Source: Serratia marcescens
GTDB taxonomy: Bacteria; Pseudomonadota; Gammaproteobacteria; Enterobacterales; Enterobacteriaceae
Assembly: GCF_001902635.1 (NCBI RefSeq)
Contig: NZ_MJAO01000016.1
Span: 1 to 64,000, forward strand
Direction of reading: 5' to 3'
Length of the DNA: 64,000 nt
Shown here: positions 25,985-35,587 of the stretch, piece after piece
Layout: each line of letters begins with the position of its first letter
How positions within the stretch are numbered: the first letter of the stretch is position 1
Position numbers and translations under genes: made by a program
Notes under the pieces: generated by a model
What the model was told of the DNA's origin: nothing
Databases searched by the model: none
The model's input: the letters and a program-made list of their open reading frames with translations, nothing else

Positions 25985-26602
25985 ATGTTAGCCGTCTTCC
26001 TGCAGGGTTTTGCCCTGAGCGCCGCCATGATCCTGCCGCTGGGCCCGCAGAACGTATTCGTGATGAATCAGGGTATCCGCCGTCAGTATCACCTGATGAT
26101 TGCCTCACTGTGCGCGTTGAGCGATATCGCGCTGATCTGCGCCGGTATTTTCGGCGGCAGTGCGCTGCTGACCCGTTCGCCGTTGCTGCTGGCGCTGGTG
26201 ACCTGGGGCGGGGTGGCGTTTCTGCTGTGGTACGGTTGGGGGGCGTTCCGCTCCGTCTTCAGCCCACAGCCGGCGCAGGCCGCGGCGCAGGAGCTGGCGC
26301 AGAGCCGCTGGCGTATCGTGATCACCATGCTGGCGGTCACTTGGCTGAACCCGCACGTCTATCTGGACACCTTCGTGGTGCTCGGCAGCCTGGGCGGGCA
26401 ACTGACGGCGGACGTGCGCTCCTGGTTCGCGCTCGGTGCTGTCAGCGCGTCGGTCGTGTGGTTCTTCGGTTTGGCGCTGTTGGCCTCCTGGCTGGCGCCG
26501 TGGCTGAACACCCAGCGGGCGCAGCGCATCATCAACGCGCTGGTCGGTTTGGTGATGTGGGGCATCGCGCTGCAGCTGGCCTGGCAGGGGGCAAGTTTAT
26601 AA
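25985..26602 (+). CDS. argO: Arginine exporter
   Basis: LysE/RhtB-superfamily inner-membrane exporter of L-arginine (and canavanine), 205 aa with six predicted helices. Family start [31 protein letters not shown] contains the conserved [16 protein letters not shown] lies in the middle. The frame is open from 25922, but ATG 25985 with GAGGAA 6 nt before it matches the family. In E. coli argO is activated by ArgP, and the argP gene is present two genes downstream, as in E. coli. Confidence 0.95.
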   Translation: MLAVFLQGFALSAAMILPLGPQNVFVMNQGIRRQYHLMIASLCALSDIALICAGIFGGSALLTRSPLLLALVTWGGVAFLLWYGWGAFRSVFSPQPAQAAAQELAQSRWRIVITMLAVTWLNPHVYLDTFVVLGSLGGQLTADVRSWFALGAVSASVVWFFGLALLASWLAPWLNTQRAQRIINALVGLVMWGIALQLAWQGASL

Positions 26603-26722
26603 GAATTTGTCACTAATCCGAATTTAAAACGCCGCGCGATATGCTACGTTTGATGCCAGGAATCCGGCGGTTCTCACAGGGAAAAGCCGGTGATCAGAGA
26701 CAGCCTGTCATAAGGAGACACT

Positions 26723-27454
26723 GTGAAGCTAAAAGCATTGGCTATGGCCGCAATGGTCGGATTAGGGACGTTACCTATGGCGCTGCAGGCGGCCGAAGTG
26801 CCTGAAGGGCCGCACGTCGTCACCTCCGGCACCGCCAGCGTAGACGCCACGCCGGACATCGCCACCCTGGCGATCGAAGTGAGCGTTTCCTCCAAAGACG
26901 CCGCCCAGGCGAAGAAGCAGGTGGACGAGCGTGTAGCGCAGTACTTTGATTTCCTGCAGAAAAATAACATCGAGAAGAAAGACATCAGTGCCGCCAATCT
27001 GCGCACCCAGCCGGAGTACGACTACCTGAAAACGGGTGAGTCGGTGCTGAAGGGCTACCGGGCGGTGCGTCAGGTGCAGGTGACCCTGCGCCAGCTGGAC
27101 AAGCTGAACGAGCTGCTGGACGGCGCGTTGAAATCCGGCCTGAACGAGATCCGCGCGGTGGAGTTGGGCGTTGCCAAGCCGGACGTGTATCGCGAGCAGG
27201 CGCGGCAGAAAGCGATCGAGAATGCGACTCAGCAGGCCGAATCGCTGGCCAAAGGTTTCAACGCCAAGCTGGGGCCGGTGTACAGCATTCGCTATCGAGT
27301 CGCCAACTACCAGCCGATGCCGGTGGCACGGATGTATAAGGCGGCCGGTGCGGCGGCGGAAAGCGACGCGGCGCAGACTTATGAACAGCAAAGCATTCAC
27401 TTCGACGATCAGGTGGATGTGGTGTTCGAGCTGCAGCGCAACGCCACGCAGTAA
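26723..27454 (+). CDS. yggE: SIMPL-domain periplasmic protein YggE
   Basis: Oxidative-stress-related protein of the SIMPL (DUF541) family, 243 aa. A signal peptide (MKLKALAMAAMVGLGTLPMALQAA) precedes the mature EVPEGPHVVTSG, so the location is periplasmic. The start is GTG, fixed by AAGGAG 5 nt upstream. The family forms ring oligomers; in E. coli overproduction lowers reactive oxygen. It lies between argO and argP as in E. coli and ends at a terminator shared with argP. Confidence 0.93.
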   Translation: MKLKALAMAAMVGLGTLPMALQAAEVPEGPHVVTSGTASVDATPDIATLAIEVSVSSKDAAQAKKQVDERVAQYFDFLQKNNIEKKDISAANLRTQPEYDYLKTGESVLKGYRAVRQVQVTLRQLDKLNELLDGALKSGLNEIRAVELGVAKPDVYREQARQKAIENATQQAESLAKGFNAKLGPVYSIRYRVANYQPMPVARMYKAAGAAAESDAAQTYEQQSIHFDDQVDVVFELQRNATQ

Positions 27455-27470
27455 GATCGGGGTATCGATG

Positions 27471-27498
27471 AAAAGGTTCGCTGCGGCGAACCTTTTTT
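27471..27498. terminator. Bidirectional terminator yggE/argP
   Basis: AAAAGGTTCGC-TGCG-GCGAACCTTTT, perfect 11-bp stem with A and T flanks, between convergent genes. Confidence 0.92.
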
Positions 27499-27502
27499 CG
27501 TT

Positions 27503-28396
27503 TTAATCCTGGCGCAGCACTTGGTGGCCATGCTCCAGCAGCGCGTCGGTGACCTTGCGCATCATGCGGCTTTCCGGCGCGAAGCGGTGCCAGTACAGCA
27601 TGCGGCGCTGATACAGCCCCGGTGTCAGATCGATCAGTTCACCGGATTCCAGCTCCTTTTCGATCTGCAGGTGCGGGATCATACAGCAAGTGGTGCCCTG
27701 GCGCGCCAGCTGCACGAAGGCTTCCGATGAGTTAACGATGTGGCAGGGCACGCTGCCCGGCGACAGATCGAAGTTCTGCTGCAGGAACGCCTGGTGCATG
27801 TCGTCGAGATGGTCGAAGGCCACCGCCGGTGCTTTCAGCAGCGCGGAGCGGGTGACGCCGTTGGGGAAATAGCGCTCGGCGAAGCCGCTGGATGCCACGA
27901 ACAGGTAGTCCAGCGCCCCCAGCCGATCCACCAGGCAGCTCGGCAGCGGCTGCGGCTGAATACTTACCGCGCCCACCACTTCACCGCGGCGTAGCCGCTC
28001 CTGGGTGCGCGTTTCATCTTCTACCTGCAGGTTCAGGCGAATGGGGGAGTCCGCCAGCACCGGCTTCAGCGCCGGCAGCAGCCAGGTCGCCAGACTGTCG
28101 GCGTTGACCGCCAGCGACAGCAGCAGCGGCGTATCGACGCCGGTATCGTTGCCCAGCCACTCTTCTTCCAGCAGCTCCACCTGATGCAGCAGCGCCAGTA
28201 GCTTTTGCCCTTGTTCGGTCGGACGCGGCGGCACGGTGCGGACCAGCAGCGGTTGGCCGAACAGATTTTCCAGCTGTTTGATGCGTTGGGATACCGCCGA
28301 TTGCGTGATACAGAGTTTTTGAGCGGCGCGCTCGAAGCCGCGCTCACGGATCACCGCGTCCAGCGCTTGCAGCGTTCGATAGTCTGGGCGTTTCAT
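27503..28396 (-). CDS. argP: LysR-type regulator ArgP (IciA)
   Basis: LysR-family regulator of 297 aa, the E. coli ArgP length. The N-terminal helix-turn-helix ([35 protein letters not shown]) is followed by the effector domain. ArgP binds arginine or lysine and controls argO, lysine biosynthesis and dapB; it was first described as an inhibitor of chromosome initiation. It is divergent from rpiA, with about 200 bp between. Confidence 0.96.
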   Translation of the reverse strand: MKRPDYRTLQALDAVIRERGFERAAQKLCITQSAVSQRIKQLENLFGQPLLVRTVPPRPTEQGQKLLALLHQVELLEEEWLGNDTGVDTPLLLSLAVNADSLATWLLPALKPVLADSPIRLNLQVEDETRTQERLRRGEVVGAVSIQPQPLPSCLVDRLGALDYLFVASSGFAERYFPNGVTRSALLKAPAVAFDHLDDMHQAFLQQNFDLSPGSVPCHIVNSSEAFVQLARQGTTCCMIPHLQIEKELESGELIDLTPGLYQRRMLYWHRFAPESRMMRKVTDALLEHGHQVLRQD

Positions 28397-28599
28397 CGGA
28401 AAGATATCCCTTAAATTAGAATGATACCGGCACTATGCCACATTTTGCGTGCGGCGCAGGTGTAAAAATCACGCCCCGCCTCGCCGCTATGCGGGTAAAA
28501 ATGCGGGCTGCGGTAAATAAGTGTGATCCTGCCGGCGTGAAAAACAGCGTTTTACCCTATAATACGCACACGTTTTCGTACAGAGGCAAGGGACATATT

Positions 28600-29256
28600 A
28601 TGACGCAGGATGAACTGAAAAAAGCGGTGGGCTGGGCGGCGCTGGAATACGTGACGCCGGGCACCATTGTTGGGGTCGGTACCGGCTCTACCGCTTCCCA
28701 CTTTATTGACGCGCTGGGCTCCATCAAGCACCAGATCGAAGGCGCGGTGTCCAGCTCCGACGCCTCCACCGCCAAGCTGAAAAGCCTCGGCATCCACGTG
28801 TTCGACAGCAACGAAGTGGACTCGCTCGATATCTACGTGGACGGCGCGGACGAAATCAACGGCCATATGCAGATGATCAAGGGCGGCGGCGCTGCGCTGA
28901 CGCGTGAGAAGATCATCGCCGCTATCGCCAAGAAATTCATCTGTATCGTCGACGGCAGCAAACAGGTGGACGTGCTGGGCAAGTTCCCGCTGCCGGTGGA
29001 AGTGATCCCGATGGCCCGTTCCTACGTAGCGCGCGAGTTGGTGAAACTGGGCGGCCTGCCGGAGTATCGCCAGAACGTGGTGACCGACAACGGCAATGTG
29101 ATCCTGGACGTGCATAACCTGAGCATCACCGACGCCATCGCGTTGGAGAACAAGATCAACGGCATCGCCGGTGTGGTGACCGTCGGGCTGTTCGCCAATC
29201 GCGGCGCCGACGTGGCGCTGGTCGGCACCCCGGAAGGGGTGAAAGTGGTTAAATAA
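28600..29256 (+). CDS. rpiA: Ribose-5-phosphate isomerase A
   Basis: Interconverts ribose 5-phosphate and ribulose 5-phosphate in the pentose phosphate pathway. 218 aa. Active-site segments are [13 protein letters not shown] (about residues 25-37), DGADEIN (about 81-87, catalytic Asp pair) and [12 protein letters not shown] (about 94-105). AAGGGA lies 7 nt before the ATG; the longer upstream frame has no homology support. Same divergent arrangement with argP as in E. coli. Confidence 0.97.
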   Translation: MTQDELKKAVGWAALEYVTPGTIVGVGTGSTASHFIDALGSIKHQIEGAVSSSDASTAKLKSLGIHVFDSNEVDSLDIYVDGADEINGHMQMIKGGGAALTREKIIAAIAKKFICIVDGSKQVDVLGKFPLPVEVIPMARSYVARELVKLGGLPEYRQNVVTDNGNVILDVHNLSITDAIALENKINGIAGVVTVGLFANRGADVALVGTPEGVKVVK

Positions 29257-29271
29257 GCCTCTGCGATCTGT

Positions 29272-29290
29272 GGCCCGGTGGCGCCGGGCC
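29272..29290 (+). terminator. Hairpin after rpiA
   Basis: GGCCCGG-TGGCG-CCGGGCC, 7-bp stem 16 bp after the rpiA stop. It lacks a solid T run (GCATAATTCTT follows), so termination may be partial. Confidence 0.5.
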
Positions 29291-29548
29291 GCATAATTCT
29301 TCGGTTAAAATATCTTTTCTGAAAAGCGGCAAATTTGGTGACTTATGTCACATTGTGAAAACTGACTCCCCAAAGCTTCTGCCGAAAACTTTCCCAATGG
29401 CATTTTCTGCCAGAAACCGCCAAGAACGCTGCGCCTTGTCCTGCAGGGCAGGCAATCGTTTGTATTGCCGCCCGCGTTATTTTTGTTATGTTGGATGGGA
29501 GCTGTGTCGCAACAGCCGCTTCTGAAGTCTGAACATAGGGTCGGGTAA

Positions 29549-30787
29549 ATGGCAAAAGTATCATTGGAGAAAGACAGGATTAAATTCCTGTTGGTGGAAG
29601 GGGTTCATCAGAGCACGGTAGACAATCTGCGAGCCGCCGGTTATACCAACATCGAATACCATAAGGGTGCGTTAGACACCGAATCGCTGAAAGCGTCCAT
29701 CCGCGATGCGCACTTCATCGGCATCCGATCGCGTACGCATCTGACCGAAGAGGTTTTCGCCGCCGCAGAGAAACTGGTGGCGGTGGGCTGCTTCTGTATC
29801 GGCACCAACCAGGTTGATCTGAAAGCGGCGACCAAGCGCGGCGTTCCGGTCTTCAACGCTCCCTTCTCCAATACCCGATCCGTGGCCGAAATGGTGCTGG
29901 GCGAGCTGCTGTTGATGCTGCGCGGCATTCCGGCCGCCAACGCCAAGGCACACCGCGGCGTGTGGCATAAACTGGCCGTGGGCTCTTACGAAGCGCGCGG
30001 TAAGAAACTGGGCATTATCGGCTACGGCCATATCGGCACCCAGCTGGGCATTCTGGCCGAAGGCTTGGGCATGAAGGTGTTCTTCTACGATATTGAGAAC
30101 AAGCTGCCGCTGGGCAATGCGCAGCAGGTGCGTCATCTGTCCGATCTGCTCAACATGAGCGACGTGGTGACGCTGCATGTGCCGGAAACGCCATCCACCA
30201 AGAACATGATGGGTGCGGAAGAGCTGGCGCTGATGAAACCGGGGGCCATCCTGATCAACGCCTCGCGCGGCACCGTGGTGGATATTCCCGCACTGTGCAA
30301 TGCGCTGGCCAGCAATCACCTGGCAGGGGCGGCGATCGACGTCTTCCCGGAAGAGCCGGCGACCAACAGCGATCCGTTCAACTCGCCGCTGTGCGAGTTC
30401 GACAACGTGTTGCTGACGCCGCACATCGGCGGCTCCACCCAGGAAGCGCAGGAGAACATCGGCGACGAAGTGGCCGGCAAACTGGCGAAATACTCCGACA
30501 ACGGGTCGACCCTGTCGGCGGTCAACTTCCCGGAAGTGTCGCTGCCGGCGCATGGCCCGAACGCCAGCCGCCTGCTGCACATCCACGAAAACCGTCCGGG
30601 CGTGCTGACGCAGATTAACCAGATCTTCGCCGAAGAGGGGGTTAACATCGCCGCACAGTATCTGCAAACCGGGCCGGAAATCGGCTACGTGGTGATCGAC
30701 ATCGAAGCGGAAACCGCGCGCGCCGACGCCGCGCTGCAGCGCATGAAGGCCATCGACGGCACCATTCGCGCCCGTCTGCTGTTCTGA
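29549..30787 (+). CDS. serA: D-3-phosphoglycerate dehydrogenase
   Basis: First committed step of serine synthesis: 3-phosphoglycerate plus NAD+ to 3-phosphohydroxypyruvate. 412 aa (E. coli 410). Dinucleotide motif GYGHIGTQLGILAEGLG (about residue 155), catalytic Arg/Glu/His in NASRGTVVD, DVFPEEP and LTPHIGGST, and a C-terminal ACT domain (LHIHENRPGVLTQINQIF, about residues 340-412) that binds serine for feedback inhibition. AGGG then TCGGG precede the ATG. The 292 bp upstream should hold Lrp-type control, but I could not define sites. Confidence 0.97.
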   Translation: MAKVSLEKDRIKFLLVEGVHQSTVDNLRAAGYTNIEYHKGALDTESLKASIRDAHFIGIRSRTHLTEEVFAAAEKLVAVGCFCIGTNQVDLKAATKRGVPVFNAPFSNTRSVAEMVLGELLLMLRGIPAANAKAHRGVWHKLAVGSYEARGKKLGIIGYGHIGTQLGILAEGLGMKVFFYDIENKLPLGNAQQVRHLSDLLNMSDVVTLHVPETPSTKNMMGAEELALMKPGAILINASRGTVVDIPALCNALASNHLAGAAIDVFPEEPATNSDPFNSPLCEFDNVLLTPHIGGSTQEAQENIGDEVAGKLAKYSDNGSTLSAVNFPEVSLPAHGPNASRLLHIHENRPGVLTQINQIFAEEGVNIAAQYLQTGPEIGYVVIDIEAETARADAALQRMKAIDGTIRARLLF

Positions 30788-30813
30788 TTCGGCGGCGCGC
30801 CGCATTAAATAAT

Positions 30814-30839
30814 GAAAAGGCCGGATTGATCCGGCCTTT
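30814..30839. terminator. Bidirectional terminator serA/fau
   Basis: AAAAGGCCGGAT / ATCCGGCCTTTT perfect 12-bp stem with a 2-nt loop between convergent serA and fau. Confidence 0.92.
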
Positions 30840-30841
30840 TG

Positions 30842-31450
30842 CTATTTGGGCTCCCGCCACGCCCAGCTGCAGATTGGGGTGAGGATTTCCGGCAGCGGGA
30901 TATCCCAATGTTCGGTCGGCAGGTGCTCCACCTGTTGGCAATCATGAGCCAGGCCGATGGGATAGGGGCCGCCGCTCCGCCAATTTTGCAAGGTGCGATC
31001 GTAAAAGCCGCCGCCCATGCCCAGGCGCTGTCCGGTGTGATCGAACGCCACCAGCGGGGTTAGAACCACGTCCAGTTCGCCGAGCGGCAGCACCTGGCGC
31101 ACATCGAGGCGCGGTTCGAGTATATTGAAGCGGTTGCGTGTCAGCGGGGTCTCCGGCGTATAGCGCAGGAACAGCAGGTGGCCTGGGCTAAACGGGTGCA
31201 GAACCGGCAAATAAACCCGTTTGCCCAACGCCCACAGCCGCTCGATCAGCGGCCCGGTGTCGAGTTCGCCGTCAAACGGCAAAAATACTGCGATGCTGTG
31301 CGCCGCCTGAATATGCGCGTGTGCGGTAAGGCGTTCGGCGATCTTTTCTGCGGCAAAGCGTTGTTGTTCCGGCGTAAGCTCGCGCCGACGTTGGCGAATG
31401 AGTTGACGGATAGTTTGGCGTTGTTGCGCGTATTGAGGTTGAAAAGACAT
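30842..31450 (-). CDS. fau: 5-formyltetrahydrofolate cyclo-ligase
   Basis: Converts 5-formyl-THF to 5,10-methenyl-THF with ATP (YgfA). 202 aa. The phosphate/folate-binding signature reads LGMGGGFYDRTL (about residue 153), with the basic N-terminal helix RQTIRQLIRQRRREL. The start at MSFQPQYAQQ is chosen because the upstream part of the frame lies within the 6S RNA gene. It follows ssrS on the same strand by 53 bp, so it is probably co-transcribed with 6S RNA, as in E. coli. Confidence 0.94.
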   Translation of the reverse strand: MSFQPQYAQQRQTIRQLIRQRRRELTPEQQRFAAEKIAERLTAHAHIQAAHSIAVFLPFDGELDTGPLIERLWALGKRVYLPVLHPFSPGHLLFLRYTPETPLTRNRFNILEPRLDVRQVLPLGELDVVLTPLVAFDHTGQRLGMGGGFYDRTLQNWRSGGPYPIGLAHDCQQVEHLPTEHWDIPLPEILTPICSWAWREPK

Positions 31451-31503
31451 AGGATCAGGCTTGCTCAGTGTGGCGTTCAGCACACATAAACCGCTGAGAA
31501 GGG

Positions 31504-31686
31504 GGAATCTCCGAGATGCCGTCGCAGGCTGTAACCCTTGAACCCATGGTTCAAGGTGAACGTGCCGTCGCAATCTTAAGGCTTCTCGGCGCACCGAGCG
31601 TGCTCACCGATCGCGGAGCAACACATTCTGTTTGTACTAAATATCGGCTCAGGGGACTGGCCCGCTGGCGAACATCTCAGAGAAAT
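31504..31686 (-). ncRNA. ssrS: 6S RNA
   Basis: About 183 nt on the minus strand, recognised by direct similarity to E. coli 6S RNA. The 5' end is ATTTCTCTGAGATGTTCGC, the middle is GGGCCAGTCCCCTGAGCCG, the 3' part is CCTTGAACC..GGTTCAAGGGTTACAGCCTGC, and the 3' end is CATCTCGGAGATTCC. The ends pair to close the long hairpin that mimics an open promoter and sequesters sigma-70 RNA polymerase in stationary phase. It lies between zapA and fau as in other enterics. Ends are set by alignment to the E. coli RNA from memory and may be off by a few bases. Confidence 0.95.
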
Positions 31687-31727
31687 TTTGTACTCGCTGC
31701 TGAAAACTGTGATTTCAACAACTTAAG

Positions 31728-32057
31728 TTATTCGAATTGTGCATCCTGACGTTCAGAGATGCGACCTTGTTCAAGCAGCGCTTGTTCAATGGTCTGCTGC
31801 AGCATCCGTATGCGTTGTTCCATATTGGACGCATAGTCACGAGTTTTCAACCGTTCTTGAGCAAGTTCGTGACAGACGTTCAATGCCGCGATGAAAACCA
31901 GTTGCTCAGTATTGGAGACTCTAGTGCGAACTTTTAGATCTTGCAACCGTTGGTTAAGATCGTCCGCCGCCATATTCAACGCATCTTGTTGTTCTGGCGG
32001 GCAATTGACTCTTAACGAGCGGCCAAAAATTTGAATATCTACCGGTTGTGCAGACAT
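31728..32057 (-). CDS. zapA: Cell division protein ZapA
   Basis: FtsZ-associated protein that cross-links protofilaments in the Z ring. 109 aa, identical in length to E. coli ZapA. The N-terminal globular part binds FtsZ ([19 protein letters not shown]), and the C-terminal half is a predicted coiled coil for dimer/tetramer formation. The start [10 protein letters not shown] is preferred over a longer upstream frame that lacks homology. It is divergent from ygfB. Confidence 0.95.
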   Translation of the reverse strand: MSAQPVDIQIFGRSLRVNCPPEQQDALNMAADDLNQRLQDLKVRTRVSNTEQLVFIAALNVCHELAQERLKTRDYASNMEQRIRMLQQTIEQALLEQGRISERQDAQFE

Positions 32058-32376
32058 GCCACCTTCCTGCCTAAATTTCGCGCCAGCCCCGTCCGCCCTT
32101 GCCGGGCCGCCAAAGCGGGCGCCACTATATATACCTCGGTACCAAGATACAACCCCTTTTTCAGTACCTGGTTGTAATCTACTGTGACAGACATTGCCAG
32201 TCAAAAAAGGGTTTCAAAATGCGTATTTAGCGCTCTTTCGCCACCCGCCGGCACAGTGTGAGACCTGCCACATCACGATTATAACTAGCCACTGAGGTGT
32301 CGCGCTTATCTGGTATAGCGACGGACCTTGGTGGTAGCATACCACGAACTTATCCTGCCAACGATGACGAATGCGC
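32058..32376. other. Divergent zapA / ygfB promoter region
   Basis: 319 bp with no gene. It must hold the zapA and ygfB promoters. I see no strong operator, repeat or terminator. Confidence 0.5.
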
Positions 32377-32955
32377 ATGTCTATACAGAATACATTTCCA
32401 AGTTACCAATCTTTGACCGTAGCCCTCAACCAGCAGGCGGTGGCGCTGACCGCGGCAGAAATGCACGGCCTGATCAGCGGGCTGCTGTGCGGCGGCAGCC
32501 GTGACGCCGGCTGGCAGGCGCTGGTGCACGATCTGACCAACGAAGGAGTCGCTTTCCCACAGGCGCTCAGCCAACCGCTGCAACAGTTGTATGAAGTGAC
32601 GCGCGAAACGCTGGAAGACGACGAGTTCCTGTTCCAACTGATGTTGCCGGAAGGGGAGATCGTCAGCGTGTTCGATCGTGCCGATGCGCTGGCCGGTTGG
32701 GTCAACCACTTCCTGCTCGGGCTGGGCATGATGCAGCCGAAGCTGGCTCAGGTGAAAGACGAAGTCGGGGAAGCGATCGACGATCTGCGCAACATCGCGC
32801 AGCTGGGCTACGATGAAGACGAAGATCAGGAAGAGCTGGAGCAGTCGCTGGAAGAAGTGGCGGAGTATGTGCGGGTCGCCGCCATCATGTGCCACGGCGA
32901 ATTCACCCGTCGCAAGCCGACGGCGCCGGAAAACATCAAACCGACGTTGCACTAA
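32377..32955 (+). CDS. ygfB: UPF0149 family protein YgfB
   Basis: Helical cytoplasmic protein of 192 aa. The family N-terminus [14 protein letters not shown] (about residues 28-41) and the acidic C-terminal region with [16 protein letters not shown] are clear. YgfB in Pseudomonas modulates beta-lactamase induction; in enterics the role is not settled. ATG 32377 is used, as in E. coli; an in-frame ATG 6 nt earlier is possible. It leads the ygfB-pepP-ubiH-ubiI operon. Confidence 0.92.
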   Translation: MSIQNTFPSYQSLTVALNQQAVALTAAEMHGLISGLLCGGSRDAGWQALVHDLTNEGVAFPQALSQPLQQLYEVTRETLEDDEFLFQLMLPEGEIVSVFDRADALAGWVNHFLLGLGMMQPKLAQVKDEVGEAIDDLRNIAQLGYDEDEDQEELEQSLEEVAEYVRVAAIMCHGEFTRRKPTAPENIKPTLH

Positions 32956-33010
32956 ACGTCATATCGCCCCTCCGCCGGCGGTGCGGATGGCATGATTTCA
33001 GGAGAAGGTA

Positions 33011-34324
33011 ATGACTCAGCAGGAATTCAACAACCGCCGTCAGGCGCTGTTGGCGAAAATGGCTCCGGCCAGCGCGGCGGTTATTTTCTCTGCGCCGGAA
33101 GCGACGCGCAGTGCAGATTCAGACTATCCCTATCGGCAGAACAGCGACTTTTGGTACCTGACCGGCTTCAATGAGCCGGAAGCGGTGCTGGTGCTGATCA
33201 AAAGCGACGAAACGCACAACCACAGCGTGCTGTTTAATCGGGTGCGCGATCTGACGGCGGAAATTTGGTTTGGCCGCCGCCTGGGGCAAGATGCCGCGCC
33301 GGCAAAGCTGGGTGTGGATCGCGCGCTGCCGTTCGATGAAATCAACGACCAGCTGCATCTGCTGCTCAACGGCCTGGACGTGGTCTACCATGCGCAGGGT
33401 GAATACGCCTATGCCGATCAGATCCTGTTTGGCGCGCTGGACAAGTTGCGCAAGGGGTTCCGCCAGAGTCTGCAGGCGCCGGCCACCGTCACCGACTGGC
33501 GTCCGTGGCTGCACGACATGCGCCTGTTCAAATCACCGGAGGAGCTGGCGGTGATGCGCCGCGCCGGTGAGATCAGCGCACTGGCGCATACCCGTGCGAT
33601 GGAAAAATGCCGTCCGGGCATGTTCGAATACCAACTGGAGGCGGAAATTCACCATGAGTTCACCCGTCTCGGCGCCCGCTACCCGTCTTACAACACCATC
33701 GTCGGCAGCGGCGAAAACGGCTGTATCCTGCACTACACCGAGAACGAGAGCCAGATGCGCGACGGCGATTTGGTGCTGATCGACGCCGGTTGCGAGTATC
33801 AGGGGTACGCCGGCGATATCACCCGCACCTTCCCGGTCAACGGCAAATTCAGCCGGCCGCAGCGCGCGGTGTACGACATCGTGCTGACGTCGCTGCTGCG
33901 TGCGCTGGAGCTGTTCAAGCCTGGCACCAGCATCCGCGAGGTCAACGACGAAGTGGCGCGTATCATGATCGTCGGGCTGGTGGAACTGGGCGTGTTGAAG
34001 GGCGAAGTGGAGCAGTTGGTGGCCGAGCAGGCACACCGGCAGTTCTTCATGCACGGGTTGAGCCACTGGCTGGGCCTCGACGTGCACGACGTCGGCCACT
34101 ACGGCACGCCGAGCCGCGATCGGGTGTTGGAGCCGGGCATGGTGTTGACCGTTGAACCGGGGCTGTACATCGCGCCGGATGCGGATGTGCCGGTGGAATA
34201 CCGCGGTATCGGCATTCGCATCGAGGATGACATTTTGATCACCGCGGACGGCAATGAAAACCTGACCGCCGCCGTGGTGAAAGACGCCGATGCCATCGAA
34301 GCGTTGATGGCGGCGGCAAGGTAA
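33011..34324 (+). CDS. pepP: Xaa-Pro aminopeptidase P
   Basis: Manganese metallopeptidase that removes the N-terminal residue before proline. 437 aa (E. coli 441). An N-terminal creatinase-like domain precedes the pita-bread catalytic domain, with metal ligands in LIDAGCEYQGYAGDITRTF (two Asp), HGLSHWLGLDVHD (His), TVEPGLYI (Glu) and GIRIEDDILIT (Glu). GGAGAAGGTA precedes the ATG. The next gene, ubiH, starts 4 nt after the stop, so the two are tightly coupled. Confidence 0.97.
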   Translation: MTQQEFNNRRQALLAKMAPASAAVIFSAPEATRSADSDYPYRQNSDFWYLTGFNEPEAVLVLIKSDETHNHSVLFNRVRDLTAEIWFGRRLGQDAAPAKLGVDRALPFDEINDQLHLLLNGLDVVYHAQGEYAYADQILFGALDKLRKGFRQSLQAPATVTDWRPWLHDMRLFKSPEELAVMRRAGEISALAHTRAMEKCRPGMFEYQLEAEIHHEFTRLGARYPSYNTIVGSGENGCILHYTENESQMRDGDLVLIDAGCEYQGYAGDITRTFPVNGKFSRPQRAVYDIVLTSLLRALELFKPGTSIREVNDEVARIMIVGLVELGVLKGEVEQLVAEQAHRQFFMHGLSHWLGLDVHDVGHYGTPSRDRVLEPGMVLTVEPGLYIAPDADVPVEYRGIGIRIEDDILITADGNENLTAAVVKDADAIEALMAAAR

Positions 34325-34328
34325 CGGA

Positions 34329-35507
34329 ATGAGCGTAATTATCGTTGGCGGCGGCATGGCGGGCGCGACGTTGGCGCTGGCCATCTCGGCGCTTACTCAG
34401 GGACGAATGGCGGTGGATCTGGTCGAGGCAACCCGGCCGGATGACCGCAGCCACCCAGGCTTTGACGCCCGCGCCATCGCTCTGGCACAGGGCACCTGTC
34501 AACAGCTGGCGCGTATCGGCGTCTGGCCGGCGCTGCGCGACTGCGCCACGCCGATTACGCAGGTGCACGTCAGCGATCGCGGCCACGCCGGTTTCGTCAA
34601 TCTGCAGGCGCAGGATTACCAGGTCGATGCGCTTGGCCAGGTGATCGAACTGCACGACGCCGGGCAGCGGCTGTTCGCGCTGCTGGCGAAGGCGCCGGGC
34701 GTCACGCTGCACTGCCCGGCGCGGGTGGTGGACGTGATCCGTACCGCAGAGCGGGCGGAAGTGCTGCTGGACAGCGGTCTGCGCCTCAGCGGGCAACTGC
34801 TGGTGGCGGCCGACGGTTCGCGTTCGGCGTTGGCTCAGGCCTGCAACATGCAGTGGCGGCAGGAGGACTACCCGCAGTTCGCCACCATCGCCAACGTCAC
34901 TACGGCGGAAGATCCGCAGGGGCGTGCCTTTGAGCGCTTTACCCGCTACGGGCCGCTGGCGCTACTGCCGATGTCGCAGGGGCGCAGTTCGCTGGTGTGG
35001 TGCCATGCGCGCGAAGATCGCGCCCTGGTTGATGCCTGGGACGACGCGCGTTTTATCGCCGAGCTGCAACAGGCTTTCGGCTGGCGCCTGGGGCGTATCC
35101 TCAAGGCCGGTAAACGGCACAGTTATCCGCTCAGCCTGCTGACCGCCGATCGCCATGTCAGCCACCGGCTGGCGCTGGTGGGCAACGCGGCGCAGACGCT
35201 GCACCCGATCGCCGGGCAGGGGTTCAACCTCGGCCTGCGCGACGTAATGTCGCTGGCGGAAACGCTGGCGGAAGCGGCGCGCAGCGGCGAAGACGCCGGC
35301 GGTTATGCGCTGCTGAGCCGTTATCAGCAGCGACGGCAAAAAGATCAACAGTCGACGATCGGCGTGACCGACGGGCTGATCCACCTGTTCGCCAACCGTT
35401 ATGGCCCGTTGGTGGTCGGCCGCAATCTGGGGCTGATGGCGATGGAGCGCTTGCCGGCGGTGCGCGACGCCTTCGCCAAGCGCACGCTGGGCTGGGTGGA
35501 ACGTTAG
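34329..35507 (+). CDS. ubiH: 2-octaprenyl-6-methoxyphenol hydroxylase
   Basis: FAD monooxygenase of aerobic ubiquinone synthesis that hydroxylates ring C4. 392 aa. N-terminal FAD motif VGGGMAGATLALAIS (residues 5-19), ribose-binding segment GNAAQTLHPIAGQGFNLGLRD (about 283-303, with Asn where UbiI has Asp, as in E. coli UbiH). It is translated almost contiguously with pepP. Confidence 0.96.
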   Translation: MSVIIVGGGMAGATLALAISALTQGRMAVDLVEATRPDDRSHPGFDARAIALAQGTCQQLARIGVWPALRDCATPITQVHVSDRGHAGFVNLQAQDYQVDALGQVIELHDAGQRLFALLAKAPGVTLHCPARVVDVIRTAERAEVLLDSGLRLSGQLLVAADGSRSALAQACNMQWRQEDYPQFATIANVTTAEDPQGRAFERFTRYGPLALLPMSQGRSSLVWCHAREDRALVDAWDDARFIAELQQAFGWRLGRILKAGKRHSYPLSLLTADRHVSHRLALVGNAAQTLHPIAGQGFNLGLRDVMSLAETLAEAARSGEDAGGYALLSRYQQRRQKDQQSTIGVTDGLIHLFANRYGPLVVGRNLGLMAMERLPAVRDAFAKRTLGWVER

Positions 35508-35587
35508 ACACAGAGTCGGGCGCCCTGTCGCGCGCCCAAAGTGCGGCGCGGCAAGGCGTCGCGCGTTATTTAAGGAAATCGAGCAGC

